A stretch of 64,000 nt of DNA from CAWEBF01 sp963807235 (GCA_963807235.1 CAWEBF010000004.1:124001-188000); one strand, 5' to 3'; shown: positions 1 through 9,873, numbered from the stretch's first letter. Numbers and translations are program-made. Notes: generated from the letters alone by a model not told the origin.

Positions 1-236
1 TAGTCGGTGTGCTCGGCCTCGCCCTTGGCTGTCACGGCGTCGGAGGCGTAGATCTCCTCGCCGTTGACATGCCGGTAGGTCACGGTTTCGCTCTTCGACG
101 CCGTGGCCGGCGAGACCATCGTGGACTTCGCCAGGTTCAGCGTCCAGCTGCCTGTGAACGGGTCGCGGTCCTGAGCGACCACTACCGCGGCGCACACGGC
201 GACCATCGTCGCCCCAACCAGGAACAGTCCTCTCAT
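1..236 (-). CDS. small secreted protein, 3' end cut off by the window edge
   Basis: The start codon lies at 236 and about 78 codons are visible before the window ends. Residues 1-21 form a hydrophobic signal peptide ending in V-V-V-A-Q. The mature part opens with D-P-F-T-G-S-W-T-L-N-L-A-K-S, an opening common to small exported beta-barrel-like proteins of Acidobacteria that are annotated only as hypothetical. No catalytic motif is visible. The neighbour at 453 runs the other way, so the 216 bases between them must hold two divergent promoters. Function unknown; only the export prediction is supported. Confidence 0.6.
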   Translation of the reverse strand, partial: MRGLFLVGATMVAVCAAVVVAQDRDPFTGSWTLNLAKSTMVSPATASKSETVTYRHVNGEEIYASDAVTAKGEAEHTD

Positions 237-452
237 CACCATCCTCCGTGGCCCATGCCCGTCTGCCGTGAGCGGCACTGCGGCAGCCGCGCGATCAGTA
301 GCACGCGAACGTGCCGGTGGGTAGCGTGCTGGGACCAACTCCCGCCGGCGCGCATGGGCCACGACGGGCAGGGACGGATCGCGGACCTGTCGGATGCGAT
401 CTGGCATCCAGGTTGCTCCTGATGATTCCCGAAGACGATCCGGAGGAACCTC

Positions 453-827
453 ATGCGAAGCCGATACATTCTGCTCGTCGTCGCGGCCATGGCCGCCGTG
501 GGCGCCACCGCCGGACACGCGGCGGAAGACCGGCTTCGAATCGAGGTATTCCCCCGCTTCACCGCGGCGCCGGCCGCGGTCAGGGTGCGCGCGACGGTGG
601 TGCGGGACGAGAAAAACCGATCGCTCGAAGTCGTGGCCGACGGCGGCAGCTACTACCGCAGCAGTTTGATTCCCCTCGACGGTGCGGACGCAGCCATGGT
701 GAACGAGATGATGTTCACGAACCTGCCCGCGGGTAGATACTCTGTTACCGTTGTTCTGACCGACACGACCGGCAATGCGGCCCGCCGGAGCAGCGACGTG
801 GTGGTGACGGGCAACTTCGATCGCTGA
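453..827 (+). CDS. small secreted protein of unknown function
   Basis: A 124-residue protein with a clean signal peptide (residues 1-23, cut near G-H-A-A-E-D). The mature part looks like one beta-sandwich: it has short strands, a P-A-G-R-Y-S-V-T-V-V-L turn typical of Ig-like or carboxypeptidase-regulatory folds, and no conserved catalytic residues. A strong Shine-Dalgarno GGAGGAA sits about 8 bases before the ATG, which fixes the start. The stop is 3 bases from the convergent gene ending at 830. No family name can be given. Confidence 0.65.
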   Translation: MRSRYILLVVAAMAAVGATAGHAAEDRLRIEVFPRFTAAPAAVRVRATVVRDEKNRSLEVVADGGSYYRSSLIPLDGADAAMVNEMMFTNLPAGRYSVTVVLTDTTGNAARRSSDVVVTGNFDR

Positions 828-829
828 CC

Positions 830-1799
830 CTACTTCTTGTCCGCGGCCCGCGCCGCGCTGAGCATGTTGCGCATCGCGTTGTTGCCCTCGTGGCAGGCAT
901 ACTCGTACATCTGGTCCGACTGCGGCTTGAGGTTGAGCGCGGCGGTCCAGGGGCGCGCCCACGTGCCCGGATCCTCGACGGTCATCTCATAACGCAAGGT
1001 CTCCGCGTCCACGCGCCTGAAGCGCTCGGTCAGCACCAGCTTGTCGCTGGCGCCGCGGTACGACGTCCGGCCGTTGAAGTTGGCCGTGCGAATCACGAGC
1101 GTGTCGCCTTCCCAGTGCCCGCGCGCGTCGCCGAGGGTACTGCCGCAGGTCGGACGGCAGCGGCGGACGGCTGTCGATCGGCACAACGCGGGTTTCATGG
1201 ATCATCTCGTAGCTGATCGCCACGTAGCCGGGGCCCTGCACCACGCGCGTGTTGGCGTTGTAGACGGCGGGATAGATCGCGTTGGGCACACCGCGTGTGA
1301 TGCAGCGGTCGTAGAGCGTGAAGTCCTCGTGACTGTTGAACGGTCCGTTGCCGAAGCTGCCGCGCACGCCGCGCCGCTGGCGGGCCTGCGCCTCGGCCGA
1401 GAGGGCGGGGACGCGTCCGTCCGGCGGATCGATCACGATCGACGTACGGCGTGACGGCTGGCCGCGCTCGAGCCAGTGCGGCGGCGGCGACGTCGCCGAG
1501 CCCACGGCGCCCGCGTTGGCCGTGTCTGCCGTCTCCACATCGAACTCCGCGTTGTCGGTGGCGAGCTGCTTGGCGGCCTGCGCCTGCCGGGCGGCGAACT
1601 CCGCATCGGTCAGCGTCTGGCGCTCGCCGAACTCCTTGGACCGTTCAAACGGCACGCCCAGTTCGGGCTCGCTCGTCCAGAGGCCCTGGAGATCGGGCTC
1701 GCCCCACGGCGTCTTCAAGGAGTGGCCGGGCGCCTGGCCTTCGAGAACCGCCGCTGCGGCGGTCAGCAACAGCGCGAAGGTGATGATGCGATTCGACAT
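830..1799 (-). CDS. secreted W-E-G-D-T-L family protein (frameshifted)
   Basis: The signal peptide is residues 1-22 (ending L-E-G-Q-A). It is followed by T-P-W-G-E-P-D-L-Q-G-L-W, the hallmark opening of a large uncharacterised secreted family in Acidobacteria, and closes with W-E-G-D-T-L-V-I, L-T-E-R-F-R-R-V and Y-A-C-H-E-G-N. The intact paralogue at 5693-6751 aligns along the whole length. The frame breaks near 1137, where CAGTACCCTCGG appears to carry one extra C; removing it joins the two halves exactly as in the paralogue. GGAGG sits just before the ATG at 1799. Enzymatic activity has not been established for this family. The break is probably a sequence error but could be a real mutation. 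Confidence 0.7.
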
Positions 1800-1856
1800 G
1801 AGGCCTCCGAGTGCTCAGAGTATGCCACCCCACACAGCTCATCCGTACGCCCGCGT

Positions 1857-1886
1857 TTGGCGGGGGTCGATCGCGGGCCGTAGAAT
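1857..1886 (+). promoter_or_regulatory. putative promoter giving a leaderless TIR-gene transcript
   Basis: TTGGCG (1857-1862) and TAGAAT (1881-1886) are spaced 18 bases apart. The ATG follows only 9 bases after the -10 hexamer, leaving room for a 5' leader of about 2-4 bases, and no Shine-Dalgarno is present. Similar hexamers precede the kinase gene at 9941 and the AAA gene at 40431. Confidence 0.4.
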
Positions 1887-1895
1887 GAGCCGCCG

Positions 1896-3243
1896 ATGTC
1901 GGACATCTTCGTCTCGTACAAGCGGGAAGACCGCGACCGCGTGGAGCAGCTTGGCCCGCGCACTCGAGGCCGAAGGTTTCTCGGTCTGGTGGGACCCCGA
2001 GCTGCCGATCGGGCAGAGCTACGCGGCCTCGATTCGCGAGGAGCTGAGCCAGGCGCGAGCCGTCATCCCCGTGTGGACGTCGCTTTCGATCCAGTCGGAC
2101 TGGGTCCAGGAAGAGGCGACGCAGGGCAAGCGGCGAGGCATCCTGTTTCCGGTACGGCTTGAGGCCGTCGATCCGCCAATCGGCTTCTCGATGGTGGAAA
2201 CGGCGGACCTTTCCGACTGGGCCGATGGCGATGCCAGCCACCCGGAGTGGTCCAGGCTCCTCGAACAGCTGAGCGCCAAGTTGCGAAACGCGAGCGCCGC
2301 GCCCGAAGTGAAGCGCGTCGTGAGCACCAGGACCAGGCCTGGCCTGGATCTGTCCGCGCTCGTTGGGAGCCGCACGGCTGTCATCGCAACCCTGGGCGCG
2401 ATCGTCCTGGTGGCCGTGATTGCCTTCGCCTTGCTGCGGGAGGACGCGCCCGACATCAGCGCGGATGAAGCGGCTCCGGCCGCGGACGAATCGGCAGTAC
2501 CGGCGGCGCCGGCGGCGGGCCCCGCGGTGCCTCGCGACGTGCCCGCGCCCGCGGTTGCGGCCGGCGCGAACTCGTCGATCGCGGAGGCGCGCCCGTTGGC
2601 CCTCGGCGTCGCCGAGCCCGGCGAGATCCTGACGACCGAGGATACGCGCTACTACCTGGTGGGCAACACGCTGAAGATCCGCGACCTCGTACTGGTCCGT
2701 CTCGAGAACCTGTCGGCCACCCTGCGGCCCAACCTGAAGATCTTCACGGCCAACAAGTCGCTGATCACGGAGCAGTACGACGGCAACCCTGGCGCGAGCG
2801 TGGAGCACATGTTGCCCATCGAGCCGGGTAACGCGATCTATCTGCAGGTGCTGCCGTACAGCACCACGGGCAAGTACAAGATTTCCGTCACGCCGCAAAA
2901 GGCCTACGACGCCTACGAGCCGAACGACGACTTGCTGAACCCCAAGGCGATCAAAGTTGGTGAGGACATCAGCGCCAGCATCATGGACGGCGGAGACCAC
3001 GACTGGTTCCGCGTCTCTGGCGCGACCGGGACGGTGATCAACGTGACGTTCGAAAACCTGTCCACCACGCTGAGACCCAACATCAAGGTCTACGACCGCA
3101 ACAAGTCGAACATCCTGGACAGATTCGACGGGACGCCCGGCGCGAACCTGAACTTCGACGTGAACATCAAGCAGGCGGGCGACTTCTACGTGGAAGTGTT
3201 GCCCTATTCGACCGCAGGGAAATACAGGCTGCGACTCGATTGA
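1896..3243 (+). CDS. TIR domain - membrane helix - two PPC-like repeats (frameshifted)
   Basis: The N-terminal 130 residues are a TIR domain: D-I-F-V-S-Y-K-R-E-D, then G-F-S-V-W-W-D, and S-D-W-V-Q-E-E, which carries the Glu at the position of the NADase glutamate of TIR enzymes. A hydrophobic helix (about residues 158-180) and an Ala/Pro linker follow. The C-terminus holds two repeats of about 100 residues sharing E-N-L-S-x-T-L-R-P-N, N-K-S and V-L-P-Y-S-T-x-G-K-Y, resembling bacterial pre-peptidase C-terminal (PPC) beta-sandwiches. Topology would place TIR in the cytoplasm and PPC outside. The frame breaks near 1948 (an extra T in CAGCTTGGCC). It could be a signalling or stress NADase; defence is possible but no partner is adjacent. 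Confidence 0.75.
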
Positions 3244-3249
3244 CCGCGC

Positions 3250-4722
3250 TCAGTTCGTGCGCGGCAGGAGCGCCTGGACTTCTCGCACTCCCTGCGCGAA
3301 GAGCTGGAGGATGTGGCCGCTGGTGCGGAACTCCTCGAGGATCGCCGCGCGGCGGCTGGTGCGCAGGTCGTCGATCACGTAGGCCAGCGTCGAGGCCATG
3401 ACCCCGCCTTCGTCGGTGCCGGTCTCCCGGAAGCGCCGCTCGAACCCCCGCAGCACCGTTTCGAACGCGGGATCGTGCCACTGCTGCACGCCGCCCTCGA
3501 GGCGCACGAAGTCGTTGAGGATGGCCGCATACCGCTCCGGCGCCGCCCGGTGCCAGAACGACACGTCCTGTCCGAACGCCGGGACGTACGACGGCAGATA
3601 CAGGTCGGCGTCCGCCGGCACCTGGCGGACGACCGCGGGATTGAACCGTAAAATCTCGTTGGTCGACAGCCCCGTTCGTCGCGTGATCTCGGGCAGTGCC
3701 CAGGCCCGCGTGGTGCGCATCGCGAAGATCCGCGACTGGGGCAGCTCGGCTGCCAGGCGCGTCACCGTGATCGTGTTGCCGAACACCATCTCGGCGTAGA
3801 GAAACGAGCGTGGCCCGTACGTGCGATACAGGTCGCGATACTCCCGCAACGCCACGCCGCGCAAGCCGCGGGCGAACTCCGCGCCCATCAGGTACTGTTC
3901 CCGTGCGTCGCTGCCGCCCAGCCGCTCGCCGTTGATGACCACGCGGCCCACGTTCACGCCCCCCGAGTGGTGCTCCGAGAGCGCCGGGATATAGCTGCCG
4001 TACATGGTCGCGAGCACGGACAGATAGGCGGCGCAGTACGGCGCCTGCGTGGTCTGGTTGAAGGCCTCGATGGTGTGCGGGGTCAACCGGTTCAGGTGGT
4101 CCCAGTTGCGCTTGAGGAACTGGCAGAAGCCCAGAGCCTTGGCGCGCGACCGCGCGCGGCCGCCCAGGCCGGATTCCAGGACGGCCTGCGACAGACCCAC
4201 TTCGGCGGGCACGCCGAACCGTTCGTAGATGGCGGCCCACTCGCCCAGGAAACCTCCGTAGCTCGGAAGGTTTTGGAGCAGGAAGTTGCCCCGCGTGGGA
4301 TTGTGCACCAGCGGCCCGGTGGTGGGCTCGAGCAGTCGCACGACCTCGGCGCGCCGATCGTTGAGCCGGGTCGGCAGCGAGTGGCCGGCGACGAGCGCCT
4401 TCAGCGACTGGTCATGCCAGACGCCGTCCTGCGTCCAATCGCCCCGCGCGGGAAACGTGGCCAGCAGCCGCCCGTCCCTGGCGCTGCCGACGATGATGCG
4501 TCCGTCGGGAATCGTGAAGAGGTGCTGCCAAAACGTGTACGCGGGGCGCAGGCTCTTGACCGTGGCCAGGTCGTCCCGCAGGCGGTCGCGGACGTAGGCC
4601 CGGGCCGCATGCTCGTCGGGCGACAGCGTCTGCGCGCGAGCCTCCCCACCGGCGAACGCAGCCAGGAAGAGAGCTGCGCACATCTGCGCACGAGTCCACT
4701 TTCGCAGCAGGCCAATGCACAT
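3250..4722 (-). CDS. lytic transglycosylase-like protein with LysM-like region
   Basis: A 490-residue exported protein with a signal peptide ending near A-R-A-Q (residues 26-31). Around residues 170-230 it has V-L-E-S-G-L-G-G, then A-L-G-F-C-Q-F and a Tyr-rich stretch. This is the E-S-G...G-x-x-Q pattern of SLT-family lytic transglycosylases, with the Glu of V-L-E-S as the likely catalytic acid. A region near residue 330, reading L-P-E-I-T-R-R-T-G-L-S-T-N-E-I-L-R-F-N-P, looks like a LysM peptidoglycan-binding motif. It should cleave peptidoglycan in the periplasm. The ATG at 4722 is preferred because it begins the signal peptide; the frame stays open upstream into the cupin region. The end nearly touches the convergent TIR gene (6 bases). 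Confidence 0.65.
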   Translation of the reverse strand: MCIGLLRKWTRAQMCAALFLAAFAGGEARAQTLSPDEHAARAYVRDRLRDDLATVKSLRPAYTFWQHLFTIPDGRIIVGSARDGRLLATFPARGDWTQDGVWHDQSLKALVAGHSLPTRLNDRRAEVVRLLEPTTGPLVHNPTRGNFLLQNLPSYGGFLGEWAAIYERFGVPAEVGLSQAVLESGLGGRARSRAKALGFCQFLKRNWDHLNRLTPHTIEAFNQTTQAPYCAAYLSVLATMYGSYIPALSEHHSGGVNVGRVVINGERLGGSDAREQYLMGAEFARGLRGVALREYRDLYRTYGPRSFLYAEMVFGNTITVTRLAAELPQSRIFAMRTTRAWALPEITRRTGLSTNEILRFNPAVVRQVPADADLYLPSYVPAFGQDVSFWHRAAPERYAAILNDFVRLEGGVQQWHDPAFETVLRGFERRFRETGTDEGGVMASTLAYVIDDLRTSRRAAILEEFRTSGHILQLFAQGVREVQALLPRTN

Positions 4723-4787
4723 GACGGAGGTATCGGCTCGTCGGCAGTCGAGCGTAACGTTGCGGGAGAGATCCGGGCGCAACCTCG

Positions 4788-5618
4788 TTAGCTCTGGACC
4801 CAGAGCTTCGGTTTGCCGGTGCCGTCGTCGGTCCCCTTGATGTACCAGTTCTTGCCCAGGGGATCGTGATCCATCGTGGTGACGAAATCGAACGGCGCCT
4901 GGAACTCGATGTAATCGAAGCCGGTGTCGGACGCGAGGAGCTGGTGCCAGTCCCCGGACGGAATGAGCACCAGGCTGCCGGGGCCCACGGCCATGCTGCC
5001 ACCGTCGTGCTTCACCTCGCCGGTTCCCTGCTCGATGAAGTAGAAGTGTTCCGGGACGACGGGGCTGGTCTTGGACGGGTGGTGCACGTGGCGAGGGGAG
5101 TGCGCGTGCGGCGCATACGCCATCCGTCCGATCTGCAGGTCCCACGATCCGGACAGACCGGTTTCCTTGTTGACCCAGAAGGTCCGCTCGCGGAAACGCT
5201 TCTCGTCGATGAGCGACCGGAGCGTGGTCTCGTCGAAGACATAACCCACCGGCGCCTCTGTCCCGGTGGGCTTGCCGGTGTGCTTGGGGACCGCCACGAC
5301 CAGCAACAACAGCGGCGAGCCGGCGGCCGTTACGGCGGCCTCCTCGCCGGGCTCCAGATAGACGCCGGTTCGTCGATCGGCCGTGAATTCGGACGTCTGT
5401 CCGGCAAATGTGCAGGTCAGCCTGGCGTCCCTTCCCTCCAGGAGGTAGACCACCTGGGTCCTGTCGCTGGGGGCGATGCGGCTCGTCTTGCCCGGCTCCA
5501 CGTCCCGGAGCGACACCTGAACCCTGGTGCCCGTTTCGGATGGGCCGAGGATGTTTCGGGCACGTCCCTCAGGAACGGCGGTCGTGGCCTTGCTCTTCGT
5601 GTCGATGACTTTGATCAT
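4788..5618 (-). CDS. bicupin protein
   Basis: 276 residues, intact, with AAGGA just before the ATG. Two cupin barrels are visible. The first (about 25-115) contains V-V-Y-L-L-E-G and Y-L-E-P-G-E-E; the second (about 160-260) contains P-R-H-V-H-H-P, F-I-E-Q-G-T-G-E-V and P-S-G-D-W-H-Q. The His cluster of the second barrel could bind a metal, while the first lacks the His motif and is probably structural. No signal peptide is seen, so it is probably cytoplasmic. Bicupins of this size include dioxygenases and isomerases; the substrate cannot be told from sequence. It is 65 bases upstream of the transglycosylase on the same strand. Confidence 0.7.
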   Translation of the reverse strand: MIKVIDTKSKATTAVPEGRARNILGPSETGTRVQVSLRDVEPGKTSRIAPSDRTQVVYLLEGRDARLTCTFAGQTSEFTADRRTGVYLEPGEEAAVTAAGSPLLLLVVAVPKHTGKPTGTEAPVGYVFDETTLRSLIDEKRFRERTFWVNKETGLSGSWDLQIGRMAYAPHAHSPRHVHHPSKTSPVVPEHFYFIEQGTGEVKHDGGSMAVGPGSLVLIPSGDWHQLLASDTGFDYIEFQAPFDFVTTMDHDPLGKNWYIKGTDDGTGKPKLWVQS

Positions 5619-5692
5619 GTCCTTCGCTGATCTCCCAGAAGGAGGACAATTCTACGACACGACGGCCGGCGGCGGCGTTCGAGCGGTGACGC

Positions 5693-6751
5693 TCAGCGGG
5701 ACGAGGCGGCGGGTGCGGCTTTGGCCCGTTCGGCCGCGCGCTCGGCGCTGAGGATGTTGCGCACCGCGTAGTTGCCCTCGTGGCACGCGTACTCGAACAT
5801 CTGATACTCGGGATGCTGGGTGAGCGGCAGCGACACCGTCCAGGGCCGCACCCACGTCTTCGGGTCGTCCACGGTGGCCTCGTAGCGCAGTGTGTCGGGA
5901 CCCACGCGGGTCAGGCGTTCGGTCAGGCGCATGTCGGGGCTGTGCAGCAGCGTGTTGCCGTTCCGCGTCAGGCCCACCTTGGCGTTGAAGTTGGTGGTTT
6001 CGACGACCAGCGTGTCGCGCTCCCAGCGCCCGCGTGAATCGCCCATGTACAGCCGGATCCCGTTGCCGATGTGCGGCCGGCCGTCAGTCGGGATGACGCG
6101 AACCTCGTTGATCATCTCGTTCTGGATCACGACGTGGCCGGGGAACTGGAAGATCTGGGTCCCCATGTTGTAAGCGGTCGGCAGCATCGAGGCCAGCACA
6201 CCGCGCGTGATGCAGCGATCGTAGGGACCGAGATCGGTGTAGGTCTCGAACGGGTGCGCCACCACCGCGTCCGGGAAGTCGTAGTAGTAGGTGCTCTTCG
6301 CCTTCGCGAAGAGCTTCTTCCCCTCCTCGGTCATCGCCGGGATGCGCCCGTCCGGCGGATCGACGACGAGCGACGTCTGACGTGTCGGCGTGCCGCGCTC
6401 ACCCGCTGCCCAGTGCGACGGACCGCCTATGCCAATGGCCCGCCCCTCCCGGACGAACTGCTCGGCGTCGGCCGCGGCCTGGCGCTGCCGGGCCTTCAGG
6501 CGCTCGGCCAGCTCGGCTTCGGTCAACGTGGCGCGCGTGCCCAGTTCAACCGGCCGCTCGTAGGGCGTGCCTTGCATGTCGTTGGCCGGCCAGAGGCCCT
6601 GGATATCCGGTTCGCCCCACGGCGTACGTGGGACCTCCCATTTCGACGTGCTCGTCGTGGTTCCGTTTGTCGACTGAGCCGCCACAGGGCTGGCGAGGTG
6701 CAGAAGAAATCCAGGACCGGCAACGAGCGTCAGCAGCAAAGCGCGCACCAT
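5693..6751 (-). CDS. secreted W-E-G-D-T-L family protein, intact
   Basis: 352 residues from the ATG at 6751, which opens a clear signal peptide (M-V-R-A-L-L-L-T-L); an upstream in-frame extension is not signal-like. It shows the complete family pattern: T-P-W-G-E-P-D-I-Q-G-L-W, P-Y-D-R-C-I-T-R-G-V, W-E-R-D-T-L-V-V-E-T-T-N-F, L-R-Y-E-A-T-V-D-D-P, W-V-R-P-W-T and F-E-Y-A-C-H-E-G-N-Y. The start is 20 bases downstream of the PQQ dehydrogenase stop, so the two are probably cotranscribed. This copy is the best reference for the frameshifted copy at 830-1799. Role unknown; a periplasmic hydrolase or binding protein is a guess. Confidence 0.75.
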   Translation of the reverse strand: MVRALLLTLVAGPGFLLHLASPVAAQSTNGTTTSTSKWEVPRTPWGEPDIQGLWPANDMQGTPYERPVELGTRATLTEAELAERLKARQRQAAADAEQFVREGRAIGIGGPSHWAAGERGTPTRQTSLVVDPPDGRIPAMTEEGKKLFAKAKSTYYYDFPDAVVAHPFETYTDLGPYDRCITRGVLASMLPTAYNMGTQIFQFPGHVVIQNEMINEVRVIPTDGRPHIGNGIRLYMGDSRGRWERDTLVVETTNFNAKVGLTRNGNTLLHSPDMRLTERLTRVGPDTLRYEATVDDPKTWVRPWTVSLPLTQHPEYQMFEYACHEGNYAVRNILSAERAAERAKAAPAASSR

Positions 6752-6770
6752 AAGTGCTCCTATCGGTAGG

Positions 6771-8891
6771 TCAACGCGGGCTCTGTCCGGCAAGCGTTTG
6801 AAGCACGTAGGCGCTGATGTCCCGGATCTGCGCCGCGTCGAACGTGCCCCCGAAGGGCGGCATCTCGTCTCGGCCGGCGCTCACCGTGCGGATAGTGGCC
6901 TCGAGATCCTTGAGGTTGGCAAGCGAGGCGCCCGCCCCGTGATTGCCCTTGCCGTCGGCGCCATGACAGACGACGCAGGCCTGCTTGTAAAGCGCCCCGC
7001 CGCGGTCGATGTTCACCGCCGCCACGGGATCAGGTGTGGCGCGCGTCGCAGCCACGGCGGTCGCAGGTGCCGCGGCCGGCGGCGGCGCGGCCGTCTGGCG
7101 CGACACCGGCCGGCCCGGCTCGGCGGGGGGCAATGTCCCGTCCAGGCCGAACAACCACACGCTGTCGCCGCGGGCGCGAGCCAAGGAGCGCGCTGCCGGC
7201 GGAGAACGCCAGCACGTACTGCTTGCCCTTGTGCTCGAACGTGCTCACCGGCGCGTGCATGCCGGCGCCGGTCTGGAACTCCCACAGCTGTTTGCCGGTC
7301 ACGGAATCGAGCGCCGTGAGGCGCCCGTCGCTGCGGCCCACGAAGAGCAGCTGGCCGGCGGTGGCCAGCGTGCCGCTGTAGCACTGCTCGGGCCATTGGT
7401 AGCGCCACGCGAGCGTGTTGGTGGTGACGTCCAGCGCGGCGAGGATGCCGGTCCGCGGCACGCGCGTGAAGGTGGTGGCGCCGCCCAGATAGGCGACGCC
7501 GTCGGTCGGCTGCGTGAATTTCGGATCGCCACCGCCGGTGAAGCCGTTGATCACCGACGACGCGCACACGTACAGCCGCTGCTGCACGGGATCGTACGAG
7601 CTTGGCGGCCAGCTGGCGCCGCCCCAGATCCCGGGCGCGACAAGCGTCGGATCCTTGCCGACAAACGGGGTGAAGATGCGGCCATCGTTCACCAGCGCGT
7701 GTCCTTCCGGCGCGATCTCGATGAACTGCGGCACGATGGACTCGCCGCGCGGGAAGGGCTGCGTCTTCGCCGTCGCCTGCCGCGGCTCCTGCGGTACCGG
7801 CTTCTCGTCGATGCCGATCAGCGGCTTCCCCGTTTCGCGATCGAGGATGTAGGCCCAGCCGGTCTTCCCCACTTCGACGATGGCCTTGCGCGTACGGCCG
7901 CCCATCCGCACGTCCATCAGGACGACGGGGTTGACCGCGTCGTAGTCCCAGATGTCGTGATGGACCTGCTGGAAGTGCCAGCGATACTTGCCGGTGGCGA
8001 GCTCGATCGCGAGCATCGACGCGGCGTAGAGGTTGTCGCCGGCGCGGAAGGCGCCGTTGTAGTCCGGCGCCGCGTTGCCGGTCGAGAAATACAGCAGACC
8101 GAGCTCGAGATCCACCGCCGGCGTCTGCCAGATCGCGGCGCCGCCGTACTTCCAGGCGTCGTTGTCCTTCGGCCAGGTGTCGTGGCCGGGCTCGCCGGGA
8201 CCTGGAATCGTGTAGAAGGTCCAGATCAGGCGGCCGTCCTTCGCGTCGTAGGCCTTGACGCGGCTGCGCGTGCCGCGATCGCCGCCGGCGAAGCCGACGA
8301 TCACCCTGCCATCGACGTACAAGGGCGCGGCGGTGATCGAGAAGTTCTCCTGCCAGCGCTCCGCCTGGATCGACCAGGCCACCTTACCGGTCTTGCGATC
8401 GAGCGCCACCAGCCGGCCGTCGAGCAGGCCCTGGAACACCTTGTCATCGCTGAGCGCCACGCCCTTGTTGTTCCAGCCGCAGCACACCGAGGTGATGTTC
8501 GGATCGACGTTCCCCGACCACTGCCAGAGGATCTCGCCCGTATCGATCGACAGCGCGAACACGTCGTTGGCGCCGGTGCTCACGTAAGCGACGCCGTCGT
8601 CCACGAGCGGGGCGGCGAAGCCGGAATACTGCGGTTGGCTGCCAGAGCCGCGCAGCCGGGCCCGCCACACGCCCTTGAGCTGGGCCACGTTGGCGCGCGT
8701 AATGGCCTTCAGCGGTGAATAGCGCTGGTTGTAGAGGTTGCCGCCGTTGGTCGGCCAGCCAGCGGTCGGAAGCGCCGTCAACGCCGCGGCGGAGAAACGC
8801 GGCGACCCTCGCGCGTGGATTGCGCGGCGCCGGACGCGACGAGGAACGCGGCCACGGCAGCGGACACGGCTGCCGACAGGAGCAAACGCAT
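6771..8891 (-). CDS. PQQ-dependent alcohol dehydrogenase-like quinoprotein with C-terminal cytochrome c (frameshifted)
   Basis: The signal peptide begins at the ATG at 8891 (L-L-L-S-A-A-V-S-A-A). An eight-bladed propeller follows: G-G-N-L-Y-N-Q-R-Y-S-P-L, the vicinal C-C-G-W of quinoprotein alcohol dehydrogenases, W-Q-T-P-A-V-D, H-H-D-I-W-D-Y-D and repeated W-blades. The C-terminal 90 residues hold one heme site, C-V-V-C-H-G, and the distal methionine region D-E-M-P-P-F-G-G. It should oxidise a periplasmic alcohol and pass electrons to its own heme. Two frame breaks: near 8795 (between the signal peptide and the propeller) and near 7185 (an extra T in CTCCTTGGCTCG). Both reading frames are conserved on either side, so assembly error is likely. 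Confidence 0.8.
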
Positions 8892-8992
8892 GAGTCTTCC
8901 TACCCGGTCGTAGAGTAGTCGAAATCGGTATAAAGTGTCGCCGTGCGCGTGCGCCTCCCGCACGCGGTCAGGCATCAGCCAGGAGCGCCACT

Positions 8993-9859
8993 ATGTGCGA
9001 TCAGGACCATTTCGACGACGACAAAGAGCAATTCGAGAAGCGAGGGCTCGTGACGCGGCGGCAGTTCGGCGTGCTGCTGGGCGCCGGCATGACGATGGTG
9101 CTGCCGAAGGTGTTGAACGCGGTCGACGTGACCGACGCTGAGGTGATGATCAAGACACCCGACGGCACCGCCGAAGCCTACTTCGTGCGCCCGGCAACCG
9201 GCACGGGCGCCGGCGTGCTGCTCTGGCCCGACATCTTCGGGCTGCGGCCGGCCATGCGCCAGATGGCCAAGCGGCTCGCCGAAAACGGCTACGCCGTGCT
9301 GGTGCCGAACCCGTTCTATCGCCAGAAGAAGGCCAACGAGGTCGCCGAGAAGGGCGCTGCCACGCCGATCCCGCAGCTCATTCCGCTGGCCCAGGCGCTC
9401 AGCGAGACCACGCACATGACCGACGCGCGCGCGTTCATCGCCTGGATGGATCAGCAGCAGGCGGTCGCGAAGAACCGGCAGGATCGGCACGCAGGGCTAC
9501 TGCATGGGCGGCCCGATGGCCTTCCGCACCGCCGCGGCCGTGCCCGATCGCGTGGGCGCCGTGGCGTCGTTCCACGGCGGCGGCCTGGTGACCCCTCAGC
9601 CAAACAGCCCGCACCTGCAGGCGTCGAAAACGAAGGTGCAGCTCCTCGTCGCCATCGCCGCCAACGACGACAGCGCGCGCCCAACGAGAAGAACGTGCTC
9701 AAGGAGACGTTCGCGAAGACCAACCAGCCCGCCGAGATCGAGGTCTACACCGGCGCGGCGCACGGCTGGTGCCCGCCGGACTCGGGCGTCTACAACGAGC
9801 CGCAGGCCGAGAAGGCCTGGGCCCGTCTGCTCGCGCTGTACGGCAAGGCGCTGGCCTAG
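8993..9859 (+). CDS. dienelactone hydrolase family protein, Tat-exported (two compensating frame breaks)
   Basis: The N-terminus carries a twin-arginine signal, T-R-R-Q-F-G-V-L-L-G-A-G-M. The alpha/beta-hydrolase body has L-L-W-P-D-I-F-G, the nucleophile elbow G-Y-C-M-G-G (Cys), an Asp in A-A-N-D-D and a His in G-A-A-H-G-W, matching the Cys-Asp-His triad of dienelactone hydrolases. The elbow lies in a different frame: one G too many near 9483 (CAGGATCGG) and one base too few near 9675 restore each other, leaving about 64 codons out of frame. AGGAG precedes the ATG. It probably hydrolyses a lactone or ester outside the cytoplasm. It is transcribed divergently from the quinoprotein, with a TATAAA box at about 8931 between them. 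Confidence 0.8.
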   Translation: MCDQDHFDDDKEQFEKRGLVTRRQFGVLLGAGMTMVLPKVLNAVDVTDAEVMIKTPDGTAEAYFVRPATGTGAGVLLWPDIFGLRPAMRQMAKRLAENGYAVLVPNPFYRQKKANEVAEKGAATPIPQLIPLAQALSETTHMTDARAFIAWMDQQQAVAKNRQDRHAGLLHGRPDGLPHRRGRARSRGRRGVVPRRRPGDPSAKQPAPAGVENEGAAPRRHRRQRRQRAPNEKNVLKETFAKTNQPAEIEVYTGAAHGWCPPDSGVYNEPQAEKAWARLLALYGKALA

Positions 9860-9873
9860 CCAACCGAGAGTTA

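Noticed and set aside
1336..3243. A 635-codon frame beginning inside the convergent gene at 830-1799
   Set aside because: The first 185 codons are antisense of that gene; the TIR domain begins at the ATG at 1896 in another frame, joined by a break near 1948.
1896..3243. Complete anti-phage defence system around the TIR genes
   Set aside because: No SIR2, STING, cyclic-nucleotide synthase, Thoeris-type ThsA, nuclease or restriction gene lies nearby, and the membrane-spanning designs suggest envelope signalling.
7009..8718. A 569-codon plus-strand frame opposite the quinoprotein
   Set aside because: Antisense shadow; the minus strand carries the propeller and heme motifs.
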